Shown: positions 24,710 through 38,170 of the stretch, piece by piece
How the letters are laid out: every line of letters starts with the position of its first letter
Numbering within the stretch: the first letter of the stretch is position 1
Assembly: GCA_002205965.3 (NCBI GenBank)
Contig: NADL03000590.1
Location: 3,725,001 to 3,789,000 of the forward strand
Direction of reading: 5' to 3'
Origin: Kappaphycus alvarezii
Taxonomy: Eukaryota > Rhodophyta > Florideophyceae > Gigartinales > Solieriaceae
Length of the DNA: 64,000 nucleotides
The notes under the pieces: model-generated
Database searches by the model: none
Told to the model about the DNA's origin: nothing
What the model saw: only the letters and a program-made list of their open reading frames with translations
Program-made: the position numbers and the translations under genes

Positions 24710-25342
24710 CTGAATTGTTTGGAGACGAAGACGGTCACTGCTTTGGTCTTCCTGATGGTTGGAGTGACAACTGGGTGCCTGAAAATGGCGGGAATAGCTT
24801 TTTTATCAGTTATGTTCTATAAGCGGTTCACCCCCTGGTAGCCTTTTTCAATATTTTTTCAGATAAAATAATTGGAATGATTTGAAATTCTGCCCCTTTA
24901 TATAATAGGTACAGAAGCTGATTTCTGCCAAGTTTCAGTTCAATCCAAGCCATATTTATTGTAATATTGTTAAAAACAGGGGATGCTCTTTAAGCATTTC
25001 GCGCACTGTAGCGTCAGAAAGGGGAGCCACCTGCTGTGCGGGGGTTACACCACACGAAGGAGGTATCCTTTCTCGCGGACCCCGATGCAATTTCACACCG
25101 GGGGATAGCAGAACCGCACCTCTAAAATATTAAAGAACCAAATGGACCCTCTCTGGTTGTTTTATTTCGCAAGAGCTGAAAAGCCACCTGCGTTTCGTCA
25201 ATGTCTATGGCGGCTTCGAAGAGCAGTTCGAGTGGTTGTGGGGCGGCACGTGGGGTTAAATAGGTTGGTTTTGCTCAGTTCTCCTGATGAAAAATGAGTT
25301 CGTCTGTGTTCCAAAGACTTAAAATATTTGCTACGTCATCAA

Positions 25343-27242
25343 CGGGGGAAAAGTTTGGGTGTTTTACTTTTGGAAGATGTATCCGTCGTCGATATGAATT
25401 AACATACCTTAGCAACCAACAGCCTACCCACCACCGCGACTTACTGAACCCCGCGTCTGGCGCTCGTTTACCTTCACAAATAAGCTGGCTGATACCCACT
25501 AGACGTGAGTTTTGAAGAACTTGTTCGTCCAGTCTTAGGAACCGACAGGAGCTTCTATGACACGTGTACCCCTGCTGCACTCTTGCATAAGCTCCTTCGG
25601 ATATAGGCACGACGGGGCCGATGAAGAGGTGAATCTGCGCAATTCCGCGATTTGATTCGACCTAAGACTGGAATGTCCCCCAGCCGTCCCGGTTTGAAAC
25701 CCCTGACGGCTCCAAGAACCTCCTCCTCACTGAAATCACGAAATGAGGCCATATTATCAAATGAAGTATGTTCTCCTGTTCCACTGGTACGGTCTCCGGC
25801 TGCTGGTTTTTTTATCGAGTAGTGGCTAGAAGACGTCAGGCGTTAGAGGGAGGACCCCAATGGAGCTTCACGCGTGTGCTCCTATGCCATATGATCCCTC
25901 CTTGGCCAGATTAGTGGATCAGCGAACATCCAACATTTACTGCTCAGTAGGTGATGGAGCGAGCGTCGCGCGGGTGATGGGCTGCTTTACTGCCTTTCCC
26001 CACACAACTTCTGGAACTGTTCTGTATTCCAAAGTTCGATCCCCCCTAGCATTGTATCAGCAATAGAATGGAAAATTCGTTCTTCAGTACCGTGCTCCGC
26101 GTATGAGACGTTGGTCAACATGACGGCCGGAAACAGGAAAAGCTTGGAGACGGCCGCTGTCGAAGATGGGCTACCGTTATGACAGGCTTGCGCAGCGTCC
26201 TGCATGGTAGTCGCATAGGTCTTAGCCAGACAACCACGGAACTTGGCGAGGATGTGTCTGTTGTAATGTGATCCTGCATTGTCATGTTTTAAAGGAGTCT
26301 TTCCAAGCCAGGAGGAGTTACACCAATCAATCCTCCGGGTCCTTTCCAAAATTGAATTACATGGAAGGATGTTTTTGGGTAACTGACTTCGTGGAAATCC
26401 TTGCTTACGCGTTTCATTTGATTGAGCTACGTTTGCTATATCTCTATAAGCATATGCGCCCTCAGTACCGTATCCGCCACTATGACACCATGTACGCCAT
26501 TATCTACCCGTCAGCCTCCACTTTATCTGTTCGCATGCCTGTAACTGTGCGTTGTGTGAAGCCCCAAGTTGTGGGTTACCAGTCACATTCAAGTATTTAG
26601 AACTGAGAGATACGAACGGTACGGATCAAAAAACGGCTGACGTTGGAAACATCACAAACAGGTGCTTGGTGTCAATCAACGGGTTACTAGGAGACTCCGA
26701 CGAGCCAGCATTAAGTATAAGAAAGTTGTTTCACAGTTTGCGTCTTGTAAAAGTTGGTCGATAGTGCGACCTAAGCAGTGCCCAAAACGCCTCAAGCCTA
26801 TCTTACCTTCTCTTCCTCTTCTTCCTTTTGTAGTAGTGTCCCATGACTGGCTTGTGCGTCGCGAAAATTTGCTCCGGGATCTGCAAGGACTGTGCGATGG
26901 CTTCGTCGGCGGGACAGGTTGAGCTGTTTGGTGAAAGGTTGAGGCCAGCGCGTGACGTAGTGCTGAGTCGCGATGGATCTGGTACTGGCACTGGGGCGAC
27001 GCCTTTTATTTTTGAGCTGTGAAGAAAATTGTAATAACGTGGAGCCGTCCTTACAGTACATTTATGGCACTTGGCATGTACAAACGCATGCAACCCACTG
27101 GAGCTCGGACCAGGTACCTTCGAACCCATGTTTTATTTTGTCAACCGCAATACCAGTACCCAATATTTGACATGCACTAGCGGTGTGGATACAACCTCCC
27201 ACATCTTCCATACATTAAAATAACCCAAAATTTTCCCCTCGT
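25343..27242. mobile_element. Possible longer member of inverted-repeat family 2
   Basis: The left end at 25,343 has GGGGGAAAAGTTTGGGTG then TTGGAAGATGTAT. The right end, read on the minus strand from 27,242, has GGGGAAAATTTTGGGTTA then TGGAAGATGTG. The ends are similar and inverted, about 1.9 kb apart. The interior shows only unconvincing short frames. The pairing is inferred; the two ends might belong to separate copies. Confidence 0.35.
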
Positions 27243-27302
27243 TGAATTTCCGAGCTCATGTCGTATTAGTGCTCCAGCCTTGGACCCGTTGCGATGCGCT
27301 GT

Positions 27303-27906
27303 GCGGAGGAAGAAAGTTTTGGGTGCCTTTACTGTTGGAAGATATATTCGATCTATCCTAAAGTTTTCCGAACAGCCGCAATCGACGCAAAAACAAGTGC
27401 ACCTCCTGTGCGGAGGTGCGCTACGACTTGAGCGACTGTCTGCCGATATGGATTTGCTTCTCTGCGAAGTGGACAGTCTCTACTGAACCCCTCACGCTCG
27501 TCCTCATCTGGTGATGAGCAGCCCCTACCTTCCTTAGAAGCCGCCCCTTTCACAAATACCCCCGAAGGCGTCTATGGGCAGAAGTCAAATGGGCGCGCGG
27601 GTGAGGTTATTACGAGGGCGGAGATGGCCAACGGCCTGGCTGTTACGGGGCCGTACGGAACTATGCACCTCTGGGTGCCTTTGACGTGGATGGATTGGTC
27701 TGAAGACGGCGACGGCGTCGATGACGCAGTTGACCAAGCAGAGGAACTGTACTTTGCCGAGGCGGTAGTTCAAAGAGTAGCGATGGAGAGTGGCGGTCTG
27801 CGGCACATGTTAACTCATGTTTATGACGTAGTCACTATCTCGATAACTACGGAACTTAGCCGAACGTATCTTTCAAATGTAAGCCACCCAAACATTTCCC
27901 CCAAGT
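27303..27906. mobile_element. Inverted-repeat family 2, 0.6-kb copy
   Basis: Ends are GAAAGTTTTGGGTGCCTTTA followed by GTTGGAAGATAT on the left and, on the minus strand, GGGGGAAATGTTTGGGTGG on the right. No transposase frame is present. This is the size and structure of a MITE-type non-autonomous DNA element. Confidence 0.5.
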
Positions 27907-28017
27907 GGACAGTACCTTCATGTGCGGCAGTGGACTCTGTGAGATAGGGCCCAGCAACTGGCAGTATGAGAGCCCTTGACTTGGAGACTTCTCCATGGGG
28001 CGATGTTCCAAGGGCAT

Positions 28018-29450
28018 TGATAGGGTGAAAATGGCGCCAACGGAAAAGGAACCACCAACTACCTGAGGTGAGAGTCGTTGCGAGCGACTAAAGTGCTACA
28101 GTAGACGTTGACGAGTGATAGAGAGGAGCGGTCGTGAAAGCTGAGTGACTGCTCTAGTAGCCAACTCTAAAGGGGCAGGCTCTTCCATCTATGCTCTGTG
28201 ACTGATGTAAGAAAAAATTTTTTTGGCCGGAAGTTGACTATCATCTTCCTAGCTTTTTGGGACTAGACTTGAAGTTGTCTGCCAAATTTCTTTCCGTTTC
28301 ATGTGCCAAGCAATTTACTTAGCTTATATGGACTTTTTCCCAAAATAAATTCTCGATAAAACTACTAGAAGCACCAGAAAAAGTAGGAAAATACTTCATG
28401 TGGACGCAAAGAGTTTGATAAAGTATACTTGAAAGAAGCTAAATGATTATACTCCTCAGAATCTTTATCCTCTAGATCAGAACCTAGCACTTCCCTGAAA
28501 GCATCATAAGTGCCATGTACTCCCCACATTTACCGGCGGATGACCCACAATTGTCTCACCCTTCCTGCAAAGTATAAAGCTACCCTGAATCTCCTCCAAT
28601 TGGGTCCATGGCCGGGACATCCGGGTACAACCAGTTCATTCCTTCCCCTCCCACAGGACCCGGTTCGAGGCCCCCTTCTTTATCTGCGGACTCCTCATCA
28701 TCCTCCCCTGCCTCCTGCTCTTCTCTCTCCTCTCGAGACTCGTCCTAGTCCTCCCCTTTTTCCATCCCGTTGACCGGATAGAGGGCCACCCACTCCTCGA
28801 AGCGCTCCCCGCTTTACCATCCTCTTCCCCATAGTCCACCATACCGATTCCTGAGCTAAAAACTCCACCACGTGACTATCAACGAGTCCGTCAAACTTTT
28901 CATGGTTTGGCGACGGGCCTGGTCCTCGACGTCGGTTTGGCCCGAAGAGAATAAAGGAGAGACGGTGATGGGGCGATGGTGACGGATTTTGACAATGGGG
29001 CGAGAAGGAGGTAGTCAGTGGATGATGGCTGTCAAGGGGGGGTGTGAATCGTCGAGTCTTTGCTGCTGTAGGGACGAAGATAAATTTTAGACGGCCCCCA
29101 GCGTGTTTAAATAGCGTTAAAAGGGACAGGCCGGCTGAATCAAAAAAGTAGACGAAAATTGGTCCTGTAGTGGGATTTAAGGAAATCCGACTTTAAAAAT
29201 TTATGAAGAAAATCATGTGTAGAAATATTTGTTAAGGTAAAACATATTTAGGGGCGAAGAAGATCAAATAAAAGGAGAAGACTGAAAGAATTACCGTCAA
29301 AGGGGGACGTAATCGCTCATAAAAAGAGAAGCGAGAAAAAGGGAAGAGTATAAAGAAATCTAAACTCGTGATGCAAAGAAAAATAAAGTGAGGGTAGAAA
29401 AGAAGGAAAAGGTAGTGAGGAGATAAACGAAAAAGGGCGGGAATTTATGC
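28018..29450 (-). mobile_element. Acidic-frame LTR-linked repeat, copy B
   Basis: Minus-strand copy. It ends (28,018) with the CCCTATCA block, contains the LTR-like segment (28,018-28,380), an acidic frame whose end reads GSDLEDKDS as in copy E, and a TATTTAAA promoter-like box at about 29,105. The upstream limit is approximate. Fossil, broken several times. Confidence 0.6.
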
Positions 29451-29779
29451 GCGTAACGACAATGCCTCCAGTTACTCGCTTAACAGGCGTCATTTTCATT
29501 TTAATTTTGTTGGTTTTCTGTAGTCTTGGTGCCCCTAAGTTTCTTAACTGATACACCATACTAAGCGCTGGGTCTTATTTCGCACTGTATTGTACGCCAA
29601 TCTTCAGGGCACCGATCTTGGACGCCACCTCAGATCTCCCTTTCAGTATTGTTTTGCACCAAGACTGGACTGTATGTAGCCACGTTGCCCTGATGACTGA
29701 CTGAGGAACACCTGGTTGTAAAAGCGGTCCTTTCTGTGATGAAGCGGTCCTCTCTACAAACTTCTGTCTTTTTCATCCC

Positions 29780-30708
29780 TGACCTCTGATTTTTCAAAAC
29801 AACTCTTCTCACCTATTTTCCTTTAAGAACAAAATCCTGAAACAACCTTTTCCCTACGAATCCAAATTCACTCTACAACTCAATTTTTCATTTTATCGCT
29901 GAGGATTTTTGTCCTCCTTTTTCAAAAAAGAAATCTTTCGACTCGTGATCTGCTTCGTCCTTAAAATTCAGTTCCGATATTTCATCAAGCAGATTTGTTA
30001 TTATTGCCCTGATTGCTTGGAAATTCAAAGCTGCGGACTTGCCTCGCATGTTTTTATTTCGTTCAGGGCCGTGAAACGTTTGGAAGATATCGCCCTATTT
30101 AAAGTTCAACATCAACGTCGTTGAAGCTTATCCCCCGCCATCAACCACCCCATCGGCTCACTCCCCGTTTTCCCTGAACATGACCAACCTCCGCCCGTCC
30201 CTTACCATCGCTAACTCATCCGGAGCCCGCCACCCCTCAGCTCCCTGGCCTTGAGGGCCAATGGACCAACTGACTATGACTATTATTGTAGAAGAATGGA
30301 CCATGAACGCGTTCGGGAGTAGGTCCGCCGACATTGACGCATTTTGCGGTACTTATTATGTTTTCTTGAGACTTAAGGTTTGGTTAAAAAGTCTATATAA
30401 GCTGATTAAACTGCTTCCTCTTGTGGAGGCCAAGCAAGTTGGCAGACATCTTTAAATTAAGTTCCGAGTATTGAGGAAGTTGAGAGTCAACTTCAGGCCC
30501 AAGGAAATTTTTTCTTACGCTGGTCACAGGGCATAAGTGGTAGACTCTGGCCCTTCTAGACTCGCATGTAGCCCTCTCAACTTTCGTCCTTACTCACTTC
30601 TTTCTGTTCGCTAAACTATACCACGATAGCACTTTTGTCGCTTTCAACAGCTTCTTCTTGGGGTAATTGGTTCTAAATATCTCTTCTCCCGACGAATTAT
30701 CCCTATCA
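29780..30708 (+). mobile_element. Acidic-frame LTR-linked repeat, copy C
   Basis: Plus-strand copy lying head-to-head with copy B. It has the conserved upstream block, a TATTTAAAG box near 30,093, the conserved start MTNLRPSLTIA near 30,182, and the 350-bp LTR-like tail with TATATAAGCTG, GCACTTTTGTCGC and terminal CCCTATCA. The acidic middle part is shortened compared with copies D and F. Fossil, broken. Confidence 0.65.
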
Positions 30709-30759
30709 AAACATTCCGGAGAATAGCAAATGTATTAATGGGTCTTCACAGCCCTGAAA

Positions 30760-31210
30760 AAGGGGAACTTTTTCGGTGTCGTTACTGTTGGAAGATATAC
30801 TCGATCTGTCCTAAAGTTTTCCGGACAACCACAATCGACTCAAAAAAGTGTGCCGACTCATGTAAGTCATTGGTAACCTTAACAGGGGTGTCATTGGATC
30901 CGCAGCCTGGTCAGCGACAAATTTGGTGAAACTGTGGCGCAAATAATATAAGGTCGAGTTAGTTATTTAATATTTGAGATGTGCGTTTCTGCTATCCCTC
31001 AGTGTATTCTGAAGTTGTTCAGGATAATGTGTATTGTCACTCGTGCGCCTAAAGCACATTGCTGGAATATTCAAAATTTTAAATCAGTGGCAACTTTGAT
31101 TTACAACACATGTATCCCGCTGGGGAGCGGCAACAGCGCACTCCAGGCGGCTTGGATAAGACCGAAAACATATTCCATACAATAAATTAACCCAAAAATT
31201 CTCCCCCTTT
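30760..31210. mobile_element. Inverted-repeat family 2, 0.45-kb copy
   Basis: Left end GGGGAACTTTTTCGGTGTC then GTTGGAAGATATAC. Right end, on the minus strand, GGGGGAGAATTTTTGGGTTA then TATGGAATATG. Non-coding interior. It lies about 50 bp beyond copy C. Confidence 0.55.
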
Positions 31211-31214
31211 ATTA

Positions 31215-34200
31215 ACTACAGCATCCTAACGCAATGGTGGAACATCAAAACAGCTCTGACACACTAATAACCCATAATTTTCGATGAAAAGTCCATGGAA
31301 ACCATAACAAGGATTGTCACGGACGTCGTTGACAGCGTCTTGGACATATAGAATTGCCCCAAATTCTATTCTTTCGATTACTCCTTTGACGAGTCATGTC
31401 AGCCGAAAAATTGGCCATTTGAAAATTTGAGCTCCCCAACGGAGCTTCGTCGCTGCGAGTTTCGGACCGATAATAAGAGAAAAGCAAGGTGAATAAGCTC
31501 TCCTCGCCGATTGCCAAGGAGAAGGGTAGCTACTAGTCGCTGGGCGTGGCGTGAAACTTGGTAGGAACTCAAGAAATCAGGATGGGAATGCCATCTGAGA
31601 GAAAAATATATTTACTCATTACTTATGTAGATTGTGCACCGACTGACAGAATATTCAGTTAAGTGGATGGACCAAATCGGTCGCATTTATTGGGTTTCGC
31701 GACAGGATGGCCATAGCCACCGACGACCACAAGGCGCAGCTGATACGCTGGTAGATGCGAGTTTGAATGTTAGAGTCCGAGGTGGGTAATTTCTTGGCAA
31801 CACAAGGTAAAAACTCTTTGATAAATAACACAGCCTCTGGACAAGGGCCACCGAGGGAATCCAAAACCAGGGGCTGGAATCCGAGCCCAGAGTCTCGGGA
31901 GGGCTGGAGGGGGAACCAGACGCCTTTTCAGCTTGTGTTGCAGGTCTAGGATCTTGCTTTGGTGCGTGAAGGCTGCACCCCCACCGGCGACTTGCGTCGC
32001 TTTCGTAAGTGAAGTCTGCATATATAGGGACGCCACGGCGATGTAACATGCGATGTGTCGGTCCATGAGGCCAGCCTCAGGGTCACATTGGGGTGCACGA
32101 GGAGGATGTCGGCTTGCCTAAAGTCATTACCCAGGACGAGATTCTTAACTTCAAACTCGTAGTCCAGGGAAGCGGAGCTGAAAATGTGCTACGCAAACAC
32201 GTTGCGGCCGGAGTTGTGACGCTGAAAGCGTCAAAAATATGAGACGCAGCGATCTGCGAGTGTTGCACGCTGACTAAAAGCCAGGCAGGCAATTCTATGT
32301 CGAATGTTGCACGCTTTGGCAACGCCACAAAGGCATTACTACGCCATGCCTTTTTTCACACGCCATAATTGTATGTTTTAATTTACGCCTTTTATTTGAA
32401 ACCTCGAACGGTTATTGTGAGTAGTGCTAGACTATCCCATACTCCTCTAGACAGTATAAAAATAGACTAGCACCGCAGTGCTCGTCAGAACCTTCTGACT
32501 TCTAAAGTCAGCACCCTCGCTCACCGTTACCAAGACGAACTCTACCGTCACCATCACCCGGCAATTTATGGCTTCCATCTTCGTGAACACTCCGTTTCCG
32601 TTCACATCCTCCGGGAGCCTTTGGTTTCCATCCTCTTGAACACCCCACATTTGTTCACATCCCACGGGAAATACTCGTTTCTATCCTCCGGAACAGCATT
32701 CACTAAAAACGTCGTTTTACCGGCACCTCTATCACCTCAGACTACCTACACCGCCCCTATGCATTGGTTCGTAGGCTCTGTTTGCCGTTGCGTGCCACAG
32801 GGCATAACATAGATAGATCGAATACATCTTCGAAAATCAAAAGCACCCAATAATTTCTCCGTCTGCATCATTATCACCGTAGGACGCCTAGGTCCTGCTG
32901 TCAGTAATGGAACTCTAAAGGAAAAGAGTCCGTAGACTAGGAGACCGAGTTGCATGCGCAGCATTATGTTCCAATGGTCCGACGACACCTTCGTCGCATT
33001 TTTGGGATTCCCCCATAGGAAAGCGGCGGTCGCGCTGTGACGAACTGCCGGACCCGTATGCGATGAAGATTTGCTTCTTCAGAGTGTCTGCTAAGACGTG
33101 GCACCCTAATTAATGGATCATCTTCCCAAAACACCTTTTGCCTTGGCCACTTGCTGTGTCCAATTTAGATAGATTTAGAGATTGGGTATGTCCCACGACC
33201 TTGGTGCAGTGGAACGAAAAATACGTGTAAATTTCGAAAAATTACGTATCACAGTGGCTGTTGCTGTCATTTTTTATTTTCATAGCGAGGGGGTATTTTA
33301 ATGTGTTCAAAACCTGAACCATGAAGTTGTTGGGTGACACTAGACTAAGTAAATCTCCAGGGGACGGCTGGAAAATGCATGAGAAACTTCTAGAGCAGGC
33401 ATGACCGCTTACAGACGATGAAAATCGCAACGAAGAGAACTCGGGACGAATGAACTTGGCGACGGACTGACAGGGCTGCGAAGACCGCGTTCCTTCAAAG
33501 ACTGTAATAAAGAGAGTAGGTTGAAAAGCGATAGGAAACAGCGAACTTTGTAAATTCTTTTAGAGAGAAGAGCCGTCCTTACACGCCTTTTCAAAGTCGT
33601 ACCACATGCGTTTGGGACGAGGGACCACAATCGACTCGACTTATCCATCGAAAACATCGGTGCAGCGATAGGCCTTGTGTCACAGTCGTTCCATTGCAAA
33701 GATATTCGAACGGATATAGGTCCGAAGCCCGCGCCGAGTGCAGCGCGAGCACCGAGAAGAGCGAAAACAAAATTTGACAGGGTCAGTAAGAAGATATTAT
33801 GGAAAAAAAGGCACATCCGCTGCTCCTGTAAAGCGCCGGGGGAATTTCAGAGGGAAGAATTCCCTTGATGATCACCATTTTTCTTTTAATTTTAGGTTAA
33901 TTTAAAGTACAGTTGTTGTCAGGCGTATTTATACGCAGATGATATTCCTGCTGTCGTGCAGCATACTTAATACCCGGCGCTGTATCTCTGGTTCCCTCTT
34001 CCTATGAGATCATTAAGGAGAAGAATAGCAACGCGCCATCAACGTCTGCCTTATGAGGAGTTAAGCACCAATCACTCTTTGAACTGAATTAAATTTATTT
34101 CCTCCTACCCATTTCTCGACTTACCAGGCTACATATCGCTAACCCGCGATATTTAGTTACGCTATTGCTTGCTCATAAGTGCAATGGTGGGAATCGTAGG

Positions 34201-35640
34201 CAGTAAACAGCATAATCTAGATTTTTTTTGCTGTTCTTGTTGCCTTATCGCGTTCGTCGTCATACGTGTAATAATCGCTGTTCTCTTTCGCCTGCATCCC
34301 TGCAAGTTATGGAAAACAATTATTTAATATACCTGTCAGCAATGGCTCTGGCTTCCCGCTCTAAGTTGAAGTAAATTATCAACATGATTATGAAGAGATC
34401 AAGACATATTTATTTCAAGGCGTGCTTGATATTTTCATTTTGAGCGCCGCGACGTTTACATTTGAATTGTTCTCTTAGCGGACCGGGAAAAGCGAATCAA
34501 ACTCATATGCCTCTTTCACTCTGTCCAATGCAGAAGATGTTGACTAGCACCTCAAATATATTCTTCCTCCACCGAATAAGATCTTAAACGAAGCTTTTTC
34601 CAACATGAAGACGTTCCATATATCGACTTTGGTTGTCATTGCTTCCTTCTACGGTTCTGAGTAAATTTCGAATGACTTTTTAACTCTCTTTGCCGATGAA
34701 AACCCAGAAAACCCAAATAAGAAGAAAAAGCGAATAAAATCGCTGATTTTTTTGTAATTTGACAAAAACTATGCTGAAATCGTTGTAGACAAGTTCAAGC
34801 TTAAAAAAGGCCTTTGAAATCCCTCTTGAATAATGTGTCCGTACGTAAATATGTGGAGCAAGTTCAAATAAGCAATCAGCCAGTTGAAAGTGTTCCGATT
34901 AAACAAATTATATCGAATAATTGCGATAATATTAGACCTGTGGGCAACTAAAGTCCTTTTTAAGTGGCTACAGACCACAATACCTGGGCTGACCGCAGAG
35001 TTGGGCGGTAAGGCATAATAATACGGTTGATGACGCGGGTAACTACGGGAAGCCGCGCTATTGGGAACATATCAGCTACCCATGTGATAACAATTATCAA
35101 AAAGAACCGCGGATGGCGAGTTACGTTCATAAAATGTTCAAGAAATGCAATTTCACAGTATTTAACTATTTTAAATTACCGTAATTCTCAAGTTTTATGG
35201 TTTCTGTGCTAGAAATTGCGTTCCCACAACAACCTGGAGGCTGTCTACTTCGTTCACGTCCTCGACGGAGGTGCTCAGAAGTTATTTTTCGAGAATTGAA
35301 TATGAACTAGGCGGAGATATTAAAGATCGCGATGGTTCAGTATATTTCCGTATGTGGGGCAGATTTATCGGTACCCTGGAGACTCTTCCCTGAATTAATT
35401 TTATGTACGAGAGAAACATTACAGAAGCTTCGGATGGTTTAGCTAAACTAGTCTCCAATATCGACGACCTCTTCCATCAACAGCATCCGAAATTTAGCTC
35501 GGACTCTCACAGAGTGGAATACTTAATGACAGCTGTCACCGAATTCCAAGGATGAGCTCATATTCAGATTCATAATATTACGTTAGAATGATATTATTAA
35601 AACAAATTCGCGACTACGCTTCATGAAATTATTCAAAATC
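31215..35640. other. No recognised gene
   Basis: Overlapping minus-strand frames at 31,655-32,330 look mildly coding-like (for example SSASLDYEFEVKNLVLGNDF), and so does a 135-codon minus frame at 33,409-33,816, but neither resembles a family I know. An inverted family-2 end lies at 32,800-32,865. The rest, up to 35,640, shows nothing. Confidence 0.4.
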
Positions 35641-35779
35641 TGCGTCAAACTCGCCTCCTCGCAAGCCCTACAACTTCATTATCTCGTTCGTATCTAGTCG
35701 AAGCAGTGACGAGGCGTTAGCACACATAACTCGATATGACGTAACCCAAGGCATAATCTTCATGAGGTCGATCGATTTC

Positions 35780-36761
35780 GAGCTTGAGTCGCAATGAATA
35801 TCTTCGATATGGCCTATTGTTCTAGATTTCCCGCAATCACAATGAATTCCACATGTGTGGGGCCCCTGGTCTCAAATGATTTTCAAAAATGGGAAATGAT
35901 CTATAATTTTTTCGCCCACTATACTTATGGTACAGCCCGGAGATGCCCGCTAGTAGTTTATCTTGCCAGCTTCCCGGATAGTTAATCGCAGTATTTATTA
36001 TCTCTCCAAAGAAATTGTACACAAATAGATTGTTGACTTCTGTTTTTGTGTGTATCCTTCCCAATTCGCGTTTTGCAGGTTCGTGTCGCCATAGTTTCTA
36101 ATTTCAAACCTCCCTCCATGAGTTACTCCAAACATCCCTTTAAGAAACGGGCCATATTGACAGTTCTTTTGTAAAGATTCTGCGGACTGTTGCTGTTGCG
36201 CATATGTTGGCCACCGAAGTTCAAAAAGAACCGCATCTTTCGAATGTACAGTGTGATATAATCCGACTAGACACTTAACGAGGATGGCACAATGCCAAAG
36301 AAAGGCGACAGTTGGTATCTTGGAGCTGTAGATTTCAATAAGTATAAAGCTAAACCCAACATATCAGCGGGGTTGAGAACGGGAGTGCGACCTTTCTTGC
36401 TTTTGACAGTTCTGTAGGGACTTTCATCGTTCAACGTAGCCCTTGATTTGTCAAAGAGAGGAAGTATCTCGTCGAAGAACAATGCTTTGGTAATGCTTGT
36501 GACGATATAAAAGTCGGTGTCGGTGTCATTTGTTACGATTTTGCGCCATGGTGCTAATTCGTGAGACCGCTGTGAATGAAGCAGTCCTTTGCGGCGTGTG
36601 TAGGCAGTCGATGTGAACGTTTTGGTTTGTGCAGGCGTTTGCGAATCAATTGATAAGATGAGAGTGCAGTTACATAGGCTGCAATGGCCGTGCAAGGTGC
36701 TCCTTTCTTTTGTCTCGAGTTCAGGACGGCACGTCAAGGTTTGGAGGGAGGTTTGGCGCAC
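35780..36761 (-). pseudogene. PIF/Harbinger-type (DDE superfamily) transposase remnant
   Basis: The N-terminal part (36,267-36,761) includes YRTVKSKKGR and MLGLALYLLKSTAPRYQLSPFFG, the helical region before the catalytic core. The next fragments read GMFGVTHGGRFEIRN, LQNANWEGYTQ and NNLFVYNFFGEIINTAINYPGSW followed by SGLYHKY. This is the core signature of this DDE family, in which an Asp normally stands where this copy has His (GVTHG) and PGSWHDS is read here as PGSWQDK. Frame changes and stops separate the fragments, and nothing convincing remains of the last catalytic Glu region. Such enzymes move DNA transposons by cut and paste. It is a dead copy as read. Confidence 0.75.
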
Positions 36762-36887
36762 TGGAAGGACCCTCCAAGGGTGGGTTCAGATGTCAGCCTT
36801 TGTTCTTTTTCCACCAAATAGAAGGCGCCTTTATTGGTCAGATTCTGACCAGGTGGAGATCTGGTTATATCTGATTTCACCCACTGT

Positions 36888-36978
36888 ACTGTATCTTACC
36901 TTTTTTCTCGGTTGGGGTTGATGTAGGACACTGGCTGACTTACTGTACTGTACAGTGTACAGTACTGTACAGTACCCA
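36888..36978. repeat. GTAC-type palindrome cluster
   Basis: Overlapping copies of ACTGTAC, GTACAGTAC and TGTACAGT occur here, forming an almost perfect long inverted repeat that could fold into a hairpin. Confidence 0.7.
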
Positions 36979-36979
36979 C

Positions 36980-38170
36980 GGGAGCAACCGGACTTCTTCT
37001 CCCCCCGGCTGTCTACTACTCTCCCAACTTCATCTTCCACCCCCTCGCCTTTGACTCTCTCGGCGCCCCGTCGACTGCCACCACTCGCCTCATTGAAGCA
37101 TTAATACCTTCAATCGCACGCCGCTTCTTTATGGGCACTGGTATGGTTCTCTGCAGGATCTACCAACGCCTTAGCCTTTCCATCTGGTCGTCCATAGCGG
37201 TGTCTGTCTCCGTCTCACGCCGCTGACACAGCATACTCGGTTAGTTCCTAACTGCAGTGTCAGTTAATTTAGTACATTGAACTACAAAAGCGTTGAAATA
37301 AATGAGTAATTACCGTGGCCGTTACCAATCCAGGATCAAGTTGTTAGTATGATATAGATGTCTCAAGAGTTGCTGACATTCTTAACTGTACTACTGATGA
37401 CCACAAAGAAGAACATATTCCGATTCAGACTTCTTTCATTGACGATTGCGGAATTGCGACTGGTCCTGGTTTTTGAGAGGGGTTTCGAGAATCAATGTCC
37501 CGGTACCTGCAAAACTGTTGCCCCTCACTCGTATCGATCATGCCTTGCCATCCTCCCTCGTAGTCTCCCCTGGTACCATTCGAGATTAAATGAGTTTGGT
37601 TTACTGTAACTGGTGCTAAGGTTTGGAGTCCCATGAACTTGGATTCAAACCAGGCGGCAGGATCTACAGTAAAAATTACTGGACATTTCTACCAGTCCAT
37701 TGTTGCTCTAGATGAGCATATGGGGTGGTGGAAATGTTTGTGCAGCTACACAGAACGATTTCCATCGAGTGAAGGAAATCAGTCTCAGTTGACATGCTTT
37801 GTTCCGAAACGCTGAGCTACAAATGGAACGTTTTGAGCAGTCTACACGTATGTATCGGTTAACTCCGATTCAGTTTAGATACGGGAAAAACTTATGCCTG
37901 GTTCCAGCATAGCAAAGAAAGTGAGAGACGAAGAAGAGCATGTGAAAGTGAGGGACGAAGATAAACATGTATGTCTTCACAAACTGTGTGAGCAAGTTTT
38001 GTTTAGGAAGCTTGCAAGCGGACTAGGATCCAAACTTCTACATACAAAGTCAACTCTGCACAAACCCGTCACTTGGTTTACATCAACCCGCGCGACTACA
38101 CCAACCTCAAAAAATCAACAGTAATGGCGGAGCCCCCGTTAGCGTTACAAAAGTCAAAACCTTGCTTCAA
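36980..38170. other. Intergenic; holds repeat family 3, copy 2
   Basis: No gene recognised. On the minus strand 37,555-37,700 matches the family-3 repeat (ACTGTAGATCCTG, GGTTTGAATCC, TTACAGTAAACC). Confidence 0.5.
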
